NCBI RefSeq assembly: GCF_027943255.1
Contig: NC_072893.1
Location: forward strand, 57,816,001-57,880,000
Reading direction: 5' to 3'
Length of the DNA stretch: 64,000 bases
Origin: Anastrepha obliqua
Lineage: Eukaryota; Arthropoda; Insecta; Diptera; Tephritidae
Part shown: one piece after another, positions 35,079-45,754 of the stretch
Position numbering within the stretch: position 1 is the stretch's first letter
How the letters are laid out: each line of letters begins with the position of its first letter
The notes under the pieces: generated by a model
Seen by the model: the letters and a program-made list of their open reading frames with translations, nothing else
Told to the model about the DNA's origin: nothing
The model's database searches: none
Position numbers and translations under genes: made by a program

Positions 35079-35194
35079 CGAGGGCTGCCTTTTATAATTT
35101 GCGCTCAATAATGAAAGTATGCAGTAAAATATAAAAGAAAATAGCTTTATTGTTTTCCAAATTTTCTCCTTTGAAGTCAATAAACTTCTGCATT
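35079..35194 (-). mobile_element. SETMAR-type mariner, 3' end and C-terminus (part 1 of 2)
   Basis: The TA at 35077-35078 is followed by CGAGGGCTGCCTTTTATAAT, a mariner-like terminal repeat. The minus-strand C-terminus reads QKFIDFKGENLENN-like (canonical QKCID..GEYFEKQ). The element is cut at 35194 by an RTE insertion and continues at about 36090. Nearly the same sequence occurs at 27302-27420. Confidence 0.6.
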
Positions 35195-36089
35195 CTTCTC
35201 TTCTTAATTGGCGCGATAACCGCTTACGCGATTTTGGTCGAATTTAACAAAGCGTGCCAGTAGTTTCATTCTCGTGCTAACTGGCGCCAGTCGGACAGAC
35301 CAAGTGAAGACAAGCCCCACCCACAGACGTGGGTGCCGATACGCGAGTGCGCTGACTGTTTGTTTGAAGACAGGAGGTACTTCGTTTTGTCCTCGTTCAC
35401 CACCAAACCCATTCACTTTGCCTTTTTATCCAGTTTGGAGAAGGCAGAACTAACAGCGCGGTTGTTAAGACCGATAATATCAATACGGCATACAGAAAAC
35501 TCCCTTTCGTACTGTCGAAAGCAGGTTTAAAGTCGACGAAAAGATGGTGTGTGTCGATTCTTCTTCATGGGTTTTTTTCAAGATTTGGCGTTTTGTGAAT
35601 ATTTGGTCAATGGCAGACTTTCCAGGTCTAAAACCACACTGTTAAGATCCAATCACAATACGCTCGCTAGAACCTTATAGGCGATATTTAGAAGATTAAT
35701 CCCGCGATAATTAACACAGATTGCAGTATCATCCTCTCTGTGGATTAGGCAGAGCGCACTTAAATTTCATGCATGCATGCTTTCATCCTATCATATTTCG
35801 TATATAAGCTGATGCATACACCTTACCAGCTCCTCGACGCCATGTTTGAATATCTCAGCCGGCAATCCCTCGCGGCTTTGTTGTTCTTTATCCGCATTAT
35901 CGCTATTTTCACCTCGTCATGGTCGGGTAGCGGTCCGTCGCCAACGATTGGGGTATCGGGTTCTTCACATTCTCTGTGACATGCGCACCTATCACTATTT
36001 ATCAGGTTCGAGAAGAGTTCTCTCCATAGTTTAAGTATGCTCTGGATGTCAGTCACCTGATCGCCGTATTTGTTCTTACAGGAGAACAG
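35195..36089 (-). pseudogene. RTE-type LINE, 5'-truncated and internally deleted, inserted in a mariner
   Basis: The 3' end on the minus strand reads TAAGCGGTTATCGCGCCAAT then TAAGAAGAGAA, identical in plan to the intact element. Next come a piece matching GTHV...LAYRHPRLW, a DDI/IIGLNN-like piece, VDFK-like and GFRPGK-like pieces (GLKP), the linker QSILKLWRELFSNLINSDRC with ACHRECEEPDTPIVGDGPLP and DHDEVKIAIMRIKNNKAA, and finally a piece matching CKNK-GDQVTD at 36050-36085. Parts of the RT are missing. It is close to the intact copy in sequence, so the insertion is fairly recent. Confidence 0.8.
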
Positions 36090-36740
36090 GAGAACTTAAT
36101 TTTCAAAGCACTTTTGCCATTCAGAAGTGAATACTTCCGAAACGAGTGTAAATACCTCCAACACTTTCTTCAGTGGTTGAAAAACTTTGACCTCGAACTT
36201 TAGTAAGGCGGATGACCGATTAATTCCATCTTTGAGTACTCAAAGCCTCTCTTTTCTGAGCCGATGCGAAGGATGATTTGCATTAGCGAAGGATGATTCG
36301 TCTTCGGCGGTTGTTTTTCTTTAATTCTTCCAAAACTTCTGGCAAACAAATAGTTGTTTACCACTCAGAACTGACTGTTTTAAGTTTCTCTTTTGGTACA
36401 GTTACGACATGACCAGATTTTTCGAAAAAAACATGGGACCAATTACTTTGAGCTGATTTTTTCACGAACAACTTTTGATAGTTTATGCTCCTGTTGGAAC
36501 ACCCATACATACTGACTATTTTGGGGTATCAATCGGCATACAGCATGGATTGTTTTCTGCACCAAAACTGTTTTTGGACCGCCTTCATGAAATTCATACT
36601 TTAAGGATCGACGTTCAGGTTGGAACTCTTCTGTCTCAATAGTTCACGTCGAAAATAGTAATAAATCGTCGCACGAAAATTTACTCAAATTAATTCCATC
36701 TTTTGGCCGGAATGAAATTTGCAACTCGCTGGAAAAAAAA
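36090..36740 (-). pseudogene. SETMAR-type mariner transposase (part 2 of 2)
   Basis: The minus strand restores the order expected upstream of the piece at 35079-35194. From the N-terminal side there are FHEGGPKTVLVQKTIHAVCR-like, FQQEHKLSKVV, then a region matching KQLVPCFFEKSGHVVTVPKE, KLKTVSSEW, TICLPEVLEELKKNNR and, after a gap, FSTE-VLEVFTLVSEVFTSEW. These are the hallmark stretches of the mariner lineage found in SETMAR. Frameshifts abound. Confidence 0.6.
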
Positions 36741-36779
36741 ATAAAGTTAGTATGTGTACGGTAATATGTGAGTTTATGC

Positions 36780-37440
36780 TAAACGGCCTGATTACCTTTT
36801 AGAAAGATACATTTCTCCAAACGCTCCGTCCATCTTTTTAACCCCTCCAAAATACGAACTCTAGAACTCTCTAAATACGCGTCTGTCTCGGCCGTAACTT
36901 CCACGCCAAATGCGGCCTTGTCTCAATATTTTTTGAAAGCGGTCTTCCTTTTTCTAAAAAATCCATGAGGATGACGCCGTTCGCATCCCCGCCATGACCT
37001 TTCCGGCCGATGGGGATGTCTTCGCTTTCTTTGGAGCAGATTCACCGGAAGAAATCCATTATTTTGATTGTTACTTAGTTTTCGGTGTGTAATGATGAAT
37101 CCAGGTTTCATCAACGGTGACAACTCGATGCAAAAATTCTTTCGAATCTCGTTTAAATTGCTCCAAACACTGCTTCGAAGTTAACAGCCGCATCCGCTTG
37201 TTGTTGCTTGTGAGCAAAATATTAATTGCCATTCCGGTCGACACACCTATGGCCTCTGCTACTTCGCACACTTTCATTCGTCGATCAGTGAGCATCATGT
37301 CGTGGACTTTTTTAATTATTTCCTCGGTAACCACGTCTGGTGGGCATCCTGGTCGCTCCTCATCGAAAACGGATGTTCGCCCACGTTTAATTTGTTTAAC
37401 CAAATTGAATGACGTTGTATTCCACACTTAATTGTATCGA
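36780..37440 (-). pseudogene. DD34D mariner transposase, N-terminal and central part
   Basis: The minus-strand ORF at 37071-37427 reads FNLVKQIKRGRTSVFDEERP then GCPPDVVTEEIIKKVHDMML, VCEVAEAIGVSTGMAINILL, TSKQCLEQFKRDSKEFLHRV and TVDETWIHHYTPKTK (HTH region and first catalytic Asp in VDETW). After a frameshift come SSGESAPKKAKTSPSAGKVM and ASSWIF. The region with the second and third Asp is deleted. It is the same subfamily as 53949-55045 (shared EA(I/L)GVSTGM). Confidence 0.75.
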
Positions 37441-40200
37441 TTTTAAAAAAATTTAATTTCCTTTACAATTTGTGTATTTTTTGTTCAAAAGCAATCATTT
37501 ATTGAAAATCAGTTAATAACTCACATTCTGCTATGCCGCATTATTTTCCGGCCTGGATGAGTTAACTATAGTTTAGTGCCGCAAGTCACTTCCATAGGCA
37601 CTGAATCGAGTAAAGCGCTCTTTACCATTGTTTTTTTACGGATAACCTTTGCAGATAGTGTCTGCACCTTAAAATTAAAGCACATAGTTTAATGAATCTT
37701 TCAACGTTATATCCTCTTACTCACATAAATTCAAGATTTGCCATTTTAACAACTCAAACTTCAATTCGTCATAACAAAATCTACAATCGTCACTTGCGCA
37801 CATTCGCCACCAACAAATTACTGGAACAATACAGAGAGCAAAGGAGAAAAGACCCATAAAAAGTGTGCTTCATTCTTTCCTACCTCAGCACTACTTGTCT
37901 AACTAAGCGTACGCACAGGGAAATGTTAGAAAATGTGTAAAATTTGTTTAAAAAACAAATGCAAATGCATAAAAACTTTAAAATTCCTGCGGTATGCTGC
38001 ATGCGCTGTAGAATTCCCGGAGGCACAACCAACGGGACATATTGTTGTACGACAAGCAAGGAAGGATAGTCAAGTTGAAGCGCTAAAAATCTGTTGCAGT
38101 GGAAAAAAATTCAACAAAAAAATGCATACTAAATATTGTTTGTGGCAAGGTGTCAACCACCTGCCACTTGGCACACGCCACAGCCACTTGACGCGCAGCA
38201 CAAAAACGCATACAAAAAATCACGAACGATAAATGCGCTGACAATAAGCAAACTAAGCGGCTGATAAAAAATTGCAGGAAGTGCTGAGAAAGTAGCGTTA
38301 GAACAGATAGAGAGAGAGAAAGGAAAAATGTCGTTTGTTGACAGCAAAGGCAATAACAAAAACTAACAATAATAGTAGTGAATGGTAATAGTGATACAAA
38401 GATGAATGAATAAAACGACGTGCGCGTCCGCGTCCGCAGCGGCGACTTGAAAGGATAGCAGCGTAAAATGGCAAGAATGTCAATGACAAAAAAACAGGGC
38501 GATGCCAAAAGCAAGCAAAGCAGAGAATACAGGAGGCGTGTATTTGGAGAACGGCGGGGGTTTGAGGTACTGAGGCAGTGATGTGGTCTTATCAGCACTT
38601 CCTGTCGAAAGTTTTCATATTTTTGCACTAAGCTTACATTCACACATACACACATACCTATTTACTCATATCCAAGCCACACTCACTTCCGTTTTGGTTT
38701 TCTCTTTTTTTTTTGCAAAAACAAAAACGCGTGCTACGTGTCGTATGAGCAACAATAGCTGTTGTTATAAGACAACAGGTTGTCGGGTGAAAGTGTTGTG
38801 ATTTTTCTTGCAATTTTTTCCCCTGTCACTCCTTTTTTCCAACCAACTGAGTATTTACAAAAACTTTGTTGGTTTTTATTGCTGCTGTCTTTGTATATGT
38901 GTGCGTATGTGACATTGGCTTGCACGCAATAATAGAGCGGAAATATTTAAACATTTTTCTTGCTGTCCTGTGTAGGAGCGCATCAGTTTATCTGTACTTT
39001 TAATGTCAGCGTATTGTTGCTTTTGTTGGCTACTAAGGAGTTATTGTAAAGTAGTAGAGCAAGGTTTTTGTGTATGAACATTGAAAAATTATGGAATAAC
39101 TGAATGTAGATTTTGTCATCAACCATATATGTGTACACCCGTGCTCAAAATAGTAGTAGTAGTAGAGTAGTTTTAACTACTTTTTTTTGTATTTAATTTT
39201 TTTCATGTTTATATAAAAGTATACAGTATTCTACAATAAAAACCATATACCTCAAAATTTAATAAAAAATAGATCATGAAAATTTTCAACTTTTTATTTA
39301 GAATATTTATATATATTATATTTATATATTTATTACAACAAACGGCAAGTTTCAAGTGACTCAAAATTCTAGTTGATTTTTGAAAATTTTTTTCGCCGAG
39401 ATGTTGATCACTTTCTCCCATTTATAAGACTTCCTAACACTTGCGTTATGTGGAAGAAAACTCCCAACATCGCATGTAAAAAAAGAACCTTTATTAAAAA
39501 TCAAGGTGATTTTTAGGATCCAAACTTACATTTTATTATCCTAAAACTGAATGCGACCTAAAACAAGAAAGAAAAAGAAAAAACATTTTGTTTACAATTT
39601 TTTCAAAGTTTTTGCAAATATTGCATAAAATTTTAGTTATGTGGTTTTTCTTGTAGAAGTGCTAAACTTATATAAGAACATGAAAAATATTATATACATA
39701 AAAAAACATAGTTCATACTTGCTAATTTATCACTCTACTATAATTTTGACACAAAACATGAATTTCTCATATTCAAACTCCACGTATTTACACACATTTT
39801 CTTCCAAAAAAATATAAAAAATATAAAAACAAGTCTATTGGGGACTAACAAATCAGAAATATGGGGGCTCGAGAGTTATTTTAGAGCAGTGCTTCCATTG
39901 ACTTTTTTTGTAGAGAATTGAGAAACAGTTTCAGCCATATATATATGTATAAGAACATTTCGAATTTTGTATAGATAAAAAAATAAAAAAGTAAAAAACT
40001 ATTTATCAAAAGCTTTGCTTACGAAGTCTAAACTTTGTAGATAAAGCAGGTCAAAATTCATTTTATTTGCGCCTAAGTTGCATTTGATTGAGTGTTTCTG
40101 TGCTCACACATGTCAAGGGCCGATGTTGAATGTGAACCACACCTAAACAAAACGTTTTTTCTACATTTCACTTGATATTTTTCAATTTCAGACTAACTCA
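37441..40200. other. Non-coding stretch, unique DNA and AT-rich sequence
   Basis: 37860-38930 is unique DNA containing a purine-rich run (AGAGAGAG near 38311) and a 190-codon open frame on the minus strand that is Leu/Phe/Ser/Cys-rich and has no recognisable domain. 39130-40000 is AT-rich, with a short TAG repeat (39152-39170) and a GTGCTCAAAATAG string that might be an old Tc1 end. No gene is supported. Confidence 0.4.
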
Positions 40201-40209
40201 ATTTGAATC

Positions 40210-41019
40210 GTGGAAAGATACATCATCGACCAACGCGTTAAAGTTATTCAGGCTTATTATGAAAACGGGTGTTCAAATTAAAATGCATATCGCGCAATTC
40301 ATCTTCAATGATGAGGCACATTTTCACCTCAGTGGATTCGTCAATAAGCAGAATTGCCGCATTTGAGTGAATGATAATCCAAGAGTGATTGCCGTAAAAC
40401 CAATACACCCACAAAGAGTGACTGTTTGGTGCGGTTAATGGGCCGGCGGCATCATTGGGCCGTATTTTTTCCAAAATGAGTCCGGTCAGGCAGTTACTGT
40501 GAATAGTGTTCGCTATCGTGAGATGATAACGAACTTTTTATAGCCCGAATGGGAAGATATGGATGTGGACAATATGTGGTTTCAACAGGACGGTGCCACT
40601 TGTCACACAGCTAACGAAACAATGGCTCTTTTGCGCGCAAAATTTGATGGCCGAATAATCTCACGTCGCGGCGATGTCAATTGGCCGAAAAGTTCATGTG
40701 ATTTGACATTGTTGGACTTCTTTCTTTGAGGTTATTTGAAATAAAAGGTGCACGTCGATAAGCCAGCAACAATTCAAGAGCTGAAGGATGAGATATTTCG
40801 GCACATTGATGGCATAGAACCTTAATTATGCCTCAGCGTCATCGAAAATTTGGAAAATCGGATGGAGGTGTGCCGCCGAGGACGCGGCCGATATTTTATT
40901 CCATACGTAATTGAGCTATACTAATATTATCATAATAAAGAGAAATGACAATAATTTCCTAAAAAAAAAATTGTATTTTATTCAAAATCAACCCCGGCCC
41001 TTAAAACTTAACCACCCTT
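40210..41019 (+). pseudogene. rosa-type (DD41D) mariner, internally deleted, right end preserved
   Basis: The start is now GTG at 40210: VERYIIDQRVKVIQAYYENG then CSN and a stop. In another frame come FNDEAHFHLSGFVNKQNCRI, HPQRVTVWCG, WAGGIIGPYFFQNESGQAVT, MWFQQDGATCHTANETMALL, SSCDLTLLDFFL, VHVDKPATIQELKDEIFRHI and the C-terminus to a stop at 40922-40924. About six in-frame stops are present. The DNA-binding segment is absent at the same place as in the other copies. The right end reads AACCACCCTT before TA (41020-41021). No matching left repeat was found. Confidence 0.75.
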
Positions 41020-41021
41020 TA

Positions 41022-41635
41022 CTAAAATTTTAGAAAAACTTGCTCTCTTCGATGTTACCTATTCACTTTCTGAAGATGGCAGGACTGTCAGAAAAAATCC
41101 GGATGCGGATTGGTGTTGGCTGTCCATTCGAAATTTTTGTAGTTTATAATAATTTAGTTTATAATAGTTTTTTATATGCCTGGCATGGATTAAAGGCTTA
41201 TTTGGATCCACTAAATGGCGCTGGATCATGAAGATTTGCAAAAAGTATATTTGTGGTTTCATTGACATTTGAATACCTACTTTGGGTTGGGTACCTAAAA
41301 AGAAAAGTAGAAAATTAACAAACTAAGTATAATTGGAGTCTGGATATTCATATTTACGTTCATAACTTGAGCCACTACCGCTTCGATCTAGATTTTTTCC
41401 ATAAAAAAGTCATACACTTTAAGGTGAACAATTCTTTATTTTCTTGCTTTCTTTTATGAGATCTCCGCAGCATAGAAATCTTTACTTGGTGCAGGATAAA
41501 CGTTTCTATATCCATTTCTTGCTTATACACAACTGCCCCATATGCAAAACATAAGTACAAATCGATTAATATGGTTTAGAGGACAGATACAATCTTTAAC
41601 TATCTCATTGAATTTTAGAATTCCTAAGATTTTGT
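41022..41635. other. Non-coding spacer, nothing recognised
   Basis: Several open frames of about 60-70 codons overlap here on both strands without recognisable domains. Confidence 0.35.
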
Positions 41636-41636
41636 C

Positions 41637-41768
41637 ATTGCTTGCCGAGGGGCGGCCGCTATTAGAAAAAATTTTTTTTCTCATTATTGTGTTTCATGGA
41701 CGGGAACTCGAACAAGTGCACTTCCGAATGGTAATCACGCAACAACGCATTCGGCTACGGCGGCCGCC
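41637..41768 (-). repeat. SINE copy, head half
   Basis: On the minus strand it starts GCGGCCGCCGTAGCCGAATG (box A) and has GTGATTACCATTCGGAAG and a box B-like TTCGAGTTCCCGTCC. It ends inside the body at CCCCTCGGCAAGCAATG. It is truncated on the 3' side. Confidence 0.75.
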
Positions 41769-41769
41769 T

Positions 41770-42461
41770 TTCATTCAAAGTTGGTGCTCCGTAATATAAA
41801 TCTACCTCTGTTAGTCTTTAAAAAGTAATATGAGTATTAGTGTACAGGATCAAATTCTCTGCGAACGCAAGAAGAAATAAATGAACGCCAGAAGAAAAAA
41901 TGAACCTCATCTAACTAATCTGCTCCAGTAACACTATCTGGTTGATTCAAATATTCCACGGGACTTTAGAGGATAAAGTATTAGAGGATAAAATAGAAAT
42001 GTATAAAAAAGATATTCTGATGGGGTAGTTGACAATACCTCTAGTTTGCTTACAGTCAAGGCGCACAAGTCTTATTTTAGCGAGAGCTGTACGTTCTGGA
42101 AGTTCCATCATCCAGTTCAGCAAACGCTTATTTCTACTAATTCTAATTTCTCGAAATGATAGCGAACTCTACAATATTGTAATGTTATATCCAGTGAGGC
42201 TATGTATTGCAGAGTCCATTAATTTGCCCAAAAAATGGACAAACTATCTCATGCAAAGAGTCGGTCCCTCAGACTTCTCTAGCGCGCTAATTCAAGATTT
42301 TTTCATTACCTTTGGGGAAGAAGGAGATAATTGGCCGGTGAGATGAAGGTATTTGCTCAGGCTTCCCTGCCTGTGTGTATTATCTTAATATTATCTTAAT
42401 TTCTATCCACCTGCTGGAAATGTAAACCAGAGCATATCTGTCGTTCTATATATGGTAGACT
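41770..42461. other. Flank of the RTE insertion, nothing recognised
   Basis: A plus-strand open frame of 105 codons (42029-42346) has no recognisable domain. It may be host DNA or part of an unrecognised element. Confidence 0.35.
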
Positions 42462-42473
42462 AGACTGCTGGCG
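42462..42473. repeat. Target-site duplication, left copy (RTE)
   Basis: AGACTGCTGGCG is repeated exactly at 45743-45754, directly after the AAG tail of the RTE element. It marks both ends of the insertion. Confidence 0.85.
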
Positions 42474-45400
42474 GATGGTTCCATGTGTAGAAGTCCACGC
42501 AAGTGGGGAAAGTTACTGATCGCCATTCACTTGGGAGTGGCCAGGACGATTCTTCTACATATGGTTCAAGCAGCTCACAACGTCCGGGATTAGCCCACGT
42601 ATCCTCTGGTTAGCTTCCGAACAGCCGTTCGGGAGTGAGCTAAAGTGAGAAGGCGAAGCATCCCAGCATAGCTGGTTGTGCGCTGGGTTTGGGACCCGCC
42701 ACTTAAAAAGCCCCCCCAATGAAAACAGCAACAAAGCCTCGGATGAGAACTCCCAACACTGATGACGACCCCTGCAAACGAAATAAGGAATACGATTTGA
42801 GGGCATGCACCTGGAATGTCCGGTCCCTTAATGGGGAAGGTGCCTCTGCCCGGCTGGTTGATGTCCTCGTGAGAGTAAAGGCTGACATCACTGCCATCCA
42901 AGAGATGCGATGGACGGGGCAAGGTAAGAAAAACATAGGACCTTGCGACGTCTACTACAGCTGCCATGTAAAGGAGCGCAAATTCGGTGTCGGATTTGTT
43001 GTGGGAGAGAGACTTCGTCGCCAAGTACTGTCGTTCACTCCGGTGGACGAGCGTCTCGCAACAATCCGCATCAAATCGCGATTTTTTAACATCTCGCTAA
43101 TTTGCGCCCACGCCCCGACGGAAGAGAAGGACGATGCGACCAAGGATTCTTTCTATGAGCGCTTGGAACGTTCCTATGAGCGCTGCCCCCGCCACGACAT
43201 AAAAATCGTGCTTGGCGACTTCAACGCCAGGGTGGGCAAGGAGGGAATTTTTGGTCCCACAGTCGGAAAATTCAGCCTGCACAACGAAACATCCGGTAAC
43301 GGACAGAGGCTGATCGACTTCGCCGGGGCCCGAAACATGGTAGTCTGTAGCACCAGATTCCAGCATAAGAAGATTCACCAAGCTACCTGGCTGTCTCCAG
43401 ATCGAAAAACGCGAAACCAGATCGATCATGTTGTGATAGATGGAAGACACGCTTCTAGTGTATTAGATGTACGTACGATCCGAGGACCCAACATCGACTC
43501 GGATCATTACCTTGTTGCAGCCAAACTGCGCACACGCCTCTGTGCAGCAAAAAACGTACATCTACCTACGCAAAGAATGTTCGACATCGAAAAGCTGCAA
43601 TCACAACAGACAGCCAGAAGATTCGCCACTCGACTCTCACTCCTGCTCTCGGAGAGCACTGCCCAACACACCGGCATGCGCGAGCAATGGAGCAACATTT
43701 CTCGTTCTCTACGTACCGCCGCCGAAGAAGAAATCGGATTCCGGCGAGCCCGAAAAAACAATTGGTACGACGAGGAATGTCATGCTGCCGCCGAAAGAAA
43801 AGATGCCGCCTATAGAGCCACGCTGCGATCGGGCGCAACGCGAGCCATGTGGGATCGCTACAGAGAGCTAAAAAAGGAAGAGAGACGTATTATCCGACAG
43901 AAGAAACGAGAGGCCGAAATACGTGAGTGCGAGGAGCTTGAGATGCTGGCCAATAGGAACAACGCCCGAAAATTTTACCAGAAAGTTCGGCGGCTTACAG
44001 AAGGTTTTAAGACCGGGGCGTTGTCCTGTAAGAACAAAGACGGCGATCTGGTGACTGACGTACAGAGCAATCTTAAATTATGGAGGGAACACTTCTCGAA
44101 CCTGTTAAACGGTGACAGCTGCGCATGTCATAGAGAATGTGAAGATCCCGATACCCCAATCGTTGACGACGGAATTGTCGTTCCGTTACCCGACCATGAC
44201 GAGGTGAGAATAGCAATATCACGGCTAAAGAACAACAAAGCCGCGGGCGCCGACGGACTGCCGGCTGAGCTATTCAAACATGGCGGCGAGGAGCTGGTAA
44301 GGTGCATGCATCAGCTCCTATGCAGAATATGGTCGGATGAAAGCATGCCTGCCGATTGGAATTTAAGTGTGCTCTGCCCAATCCATAAGAAGGGCGATCC
44401 TGCAATTTGTGCCAATTACCGCGGGATTAGTCTTCTAAATATCGCCTATAAGGTTCTAGCGAGCGTATTGTGTGAAAGGCTGAAACCCACCGTCAACCAA
44501 CTGATTGGACCTTATCAGTGTGGCTTCAGACCTGGAAAGTCTACCATCGACCAAATATTCTCAATACGCCAAATCTTGGAAAAGACCCATGAAAGGAGAA
44601 TCGACACACACCATCTTTTCGTCGACTTCAAAGCTGCATTCGACAGTACGGAAAGGAGTTACCTGTATGCCGCTATGTCTGAATTTGGTATCCCCGCAAA
44701 ACTAATACGGCTATGTAAGATGACGTTGCTCAACACCAGCAGCGCCGTCAGAATTGGGAAGGACCTCTCCGAGCCGTTTGATACCAAACGAGGTTTCAGA
44801 CAGGGTGACTCGCTGTCGTGTGACTTCTTTAACCTGATGTTGGAGAGCATCGTACGAGCCGCAGAACTTAATCGCTCAGGCACAATTTTTTATAAGAGCG
44901 TACAATTGCTGGCGTATGCCGATGATATTGACATCATTGGCCTTAACAACCGCGCTGTTAGTTCTGCCTTCTCCAAACTGGATAAAGAGGCAAAGCGAAT
45001 GGGTTTGGTGGTGAACGAGGACAAAACGAAGTACCTCCTGTCTTCAAACAAACAGTCGGCGCACTCGCGTATCGGCACCCACGTCACTGTTGACAGTTAT
45101 AATTTTGAGGTTGTAAAAGACTTCGTGTATTTAGGAACCAGCATTAACACCGATAACAATGTCAGCCTTGAAATCCAACGTAGAATCTCTCTTGCCAACA
45201 AGTGCTACTTTGGACTAAGTAGGCAATTGAGCAGTAAAGTCCTCTCTCGACGAACAAAATTAACACTCTACAAGACTCTCATCATGCCCGTCCTAACGTA
45301 TGGCGCAGAAGCTTGGACGATGACAACATCCGATGAAGCGACGCTTGGAGTGTTCGAGAGAAAGATTCTGCGTAAGATTTTTGGACCTTTGCACGTTGGC

Positions 45401-45742
45401 AACGGCGAATATCGCAGACGATGGAACGATGAGCTGTATGAGCTTTACGACGATATAGGCATAGCGCAGCGAATAAAGATCCAGCGGCTTCGTTGGCTGG
45501 GTCATGTCGTCCGAATGGATACAAACGCTCCGGCTTTGAAAGTATTCGATGCGGTACCAGCTGGTGGTAGCAGAGGAAGAGGAAGGCCTCCTCTGCGTTG
45601 GAAAGATCAGGTGGAGAAGGACTTGGCTTCACTTGGTGTGTCCAATTGGCGCCGGTCAGCACGAGAAAGAAACGACTGGCGCGCTTTGTTAATCTCGGCC
45701 AAAATCGCGTAAGCGGTTATCGCGCCAATTAAGAAGAAGAGA
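42474..45742 (+). mobile_element. Full-length RTE-type non-LTR retrotransposon
   Basis: 3269 bp lie between perfect 12-bp direct repeats. The layout is a 245-bp 5' leader, one uninterrupted ORF (42719-45712) and a very short 3' end: TAAGCGGTTATCGCGCCAAT, then TAAG and AAG repeats, with no poly(A). A single EN-RT ORF, about 3.2 kb total length and a short repeat tail are the hallmarks of the RTE clade. At least four other copies in the window (17161, 20196, 35195, 47133) are truncated or deleted relatives. This copy looks young and possibly competent. Confidence 0.9.
42719..45712 (+). CDS. RTE retrotransposon endonuclease-reverse transcriptase
   Basis: 997 residues. ATG 42719 is chosen because an in-frame TAA lies 15 bp upstream (42704-42706), just before a run of seven C. 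Residues about 27-270 form an APE-type endonuclease: RACTWNVRSLNGEG (29-42), IQEMRW with catalytic Glu62, LGDFNARVG (165-173) with Asp167 and Asn169, NQIDHVVI, and SDHYLV with Asp262-His263. A linker with FYQKVRRLTEGFKTG follows. The RT has KNNKAAGADGLPAELFK, YRGISLLN, FRPGKSTIDQIF, FVDFKAAFDS (Asp636), GFRQGDSLSCDFFNLML and YADD (733-736). The C-terminus carries KILRKIFGP, RLRWLGHVVRMD, GRGRPPLRWKDQVEKDL and ARERNDWR. All catalytic residues appear intact. The protein is expected to nick target DNA and copy its own RNA there (target-primed reverse transcription). Host databases often mislabel this family as a craniofacial-development-like protein. Confidence 0.93.
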   Translation: MKTATKPRMRTPNTDDDPCKRNKEYDLRACTWNVRSLNGEGASARLVDVLVRVKADITAIQEMRWTGQGKKNIGPCDVYYSCHVKERKFGVGFVVGERLRRQVLSFTPVDERLATIRIKSRFFNISLICAHAPTEEKDDATKDSFYERLERSYERCPRHDIKIVLGDFNARVGKEGIFGPTVGKFSLHNETSGNGQRLIDFAGARNMVVCSTRFQHKKIHQATWLSPDRKTRNQIDHVVIDGRHASSVLDVRTIRGPNIDSDHYLVAAKLRTRLCAAKNVHLPTQRMFDIEKLQSQQTARRFATRLSLLLSESTAQHTGMREQWSNISRSLRTAAEEEIGFRRARKNNWYDEECHAAAERKDAAYRATLRSGATRAMWDRYRELKKEERRIIRQKKREAEIRECEELEMLANRNNARKFYQKVRRLTEGFKTGALSCKNKDGDLVTDVQSNLKLWREHFSNLLNGDSCACHRECEDPDTPIVDDGIVVPLPDHDEVRIAISRLKNNKAAGADGLPAELFKHGGEELVRCMHQLLCRIWSDESMPADWNLSVLCPIHKKGDPAICANYRGISLLNIAYKVLASVLCERLKPTVNQLIGPYQCGFRPGKSTIDQIFSIRQILEKTHERRIDTHHLFVDFKAAFDSTERSYLYAAMSEFGIPAKLIRLCKMTLLNTSSAVRIGKDLSEPFDTKRGFRQGDSLSCDFFNLMLESIVRAAELNRSGTIFYKSVQLLAYADDIDIIGLNNRAVSSAFSKLDKEAKRMGLVVNEDKTKYLLSSNKQSAHSRIGTHVTVDSYNFEVVKDFVYLGTSINTDNNVSLEIQRRISLANKCYFGLSRQLSSKVLSRRTKLTLYKTLIMPVLTYGAEAWTMTTSDEATLGVFERKILRKIFGPLHVGNGEYRRRWNDELYELYDDIGIAQRIKIQRLRWLGHVVRMDTNAPALKVFDAVPAGGSRGRGRPPLRWKDQVEKDLASLGVSNWRRSARERNDWRALLISAKIA

Positions 45743-45754
45743 AGACTGCTGGCG
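45743..45754. repeat. Target-site duplication, right copy (RTE)
   Basis: It is an exact repeat of 42462-42473, placed directly after the GAAG end of the element's tail. Confidence 0.85.

Noticed and set aside
42590..45662. Many open frames on the opposite strand or in other frames inside the RTE element
   Set aside because: They are shadows of the 997-codon RTE gene, which alone carries the conserved motifs in order.
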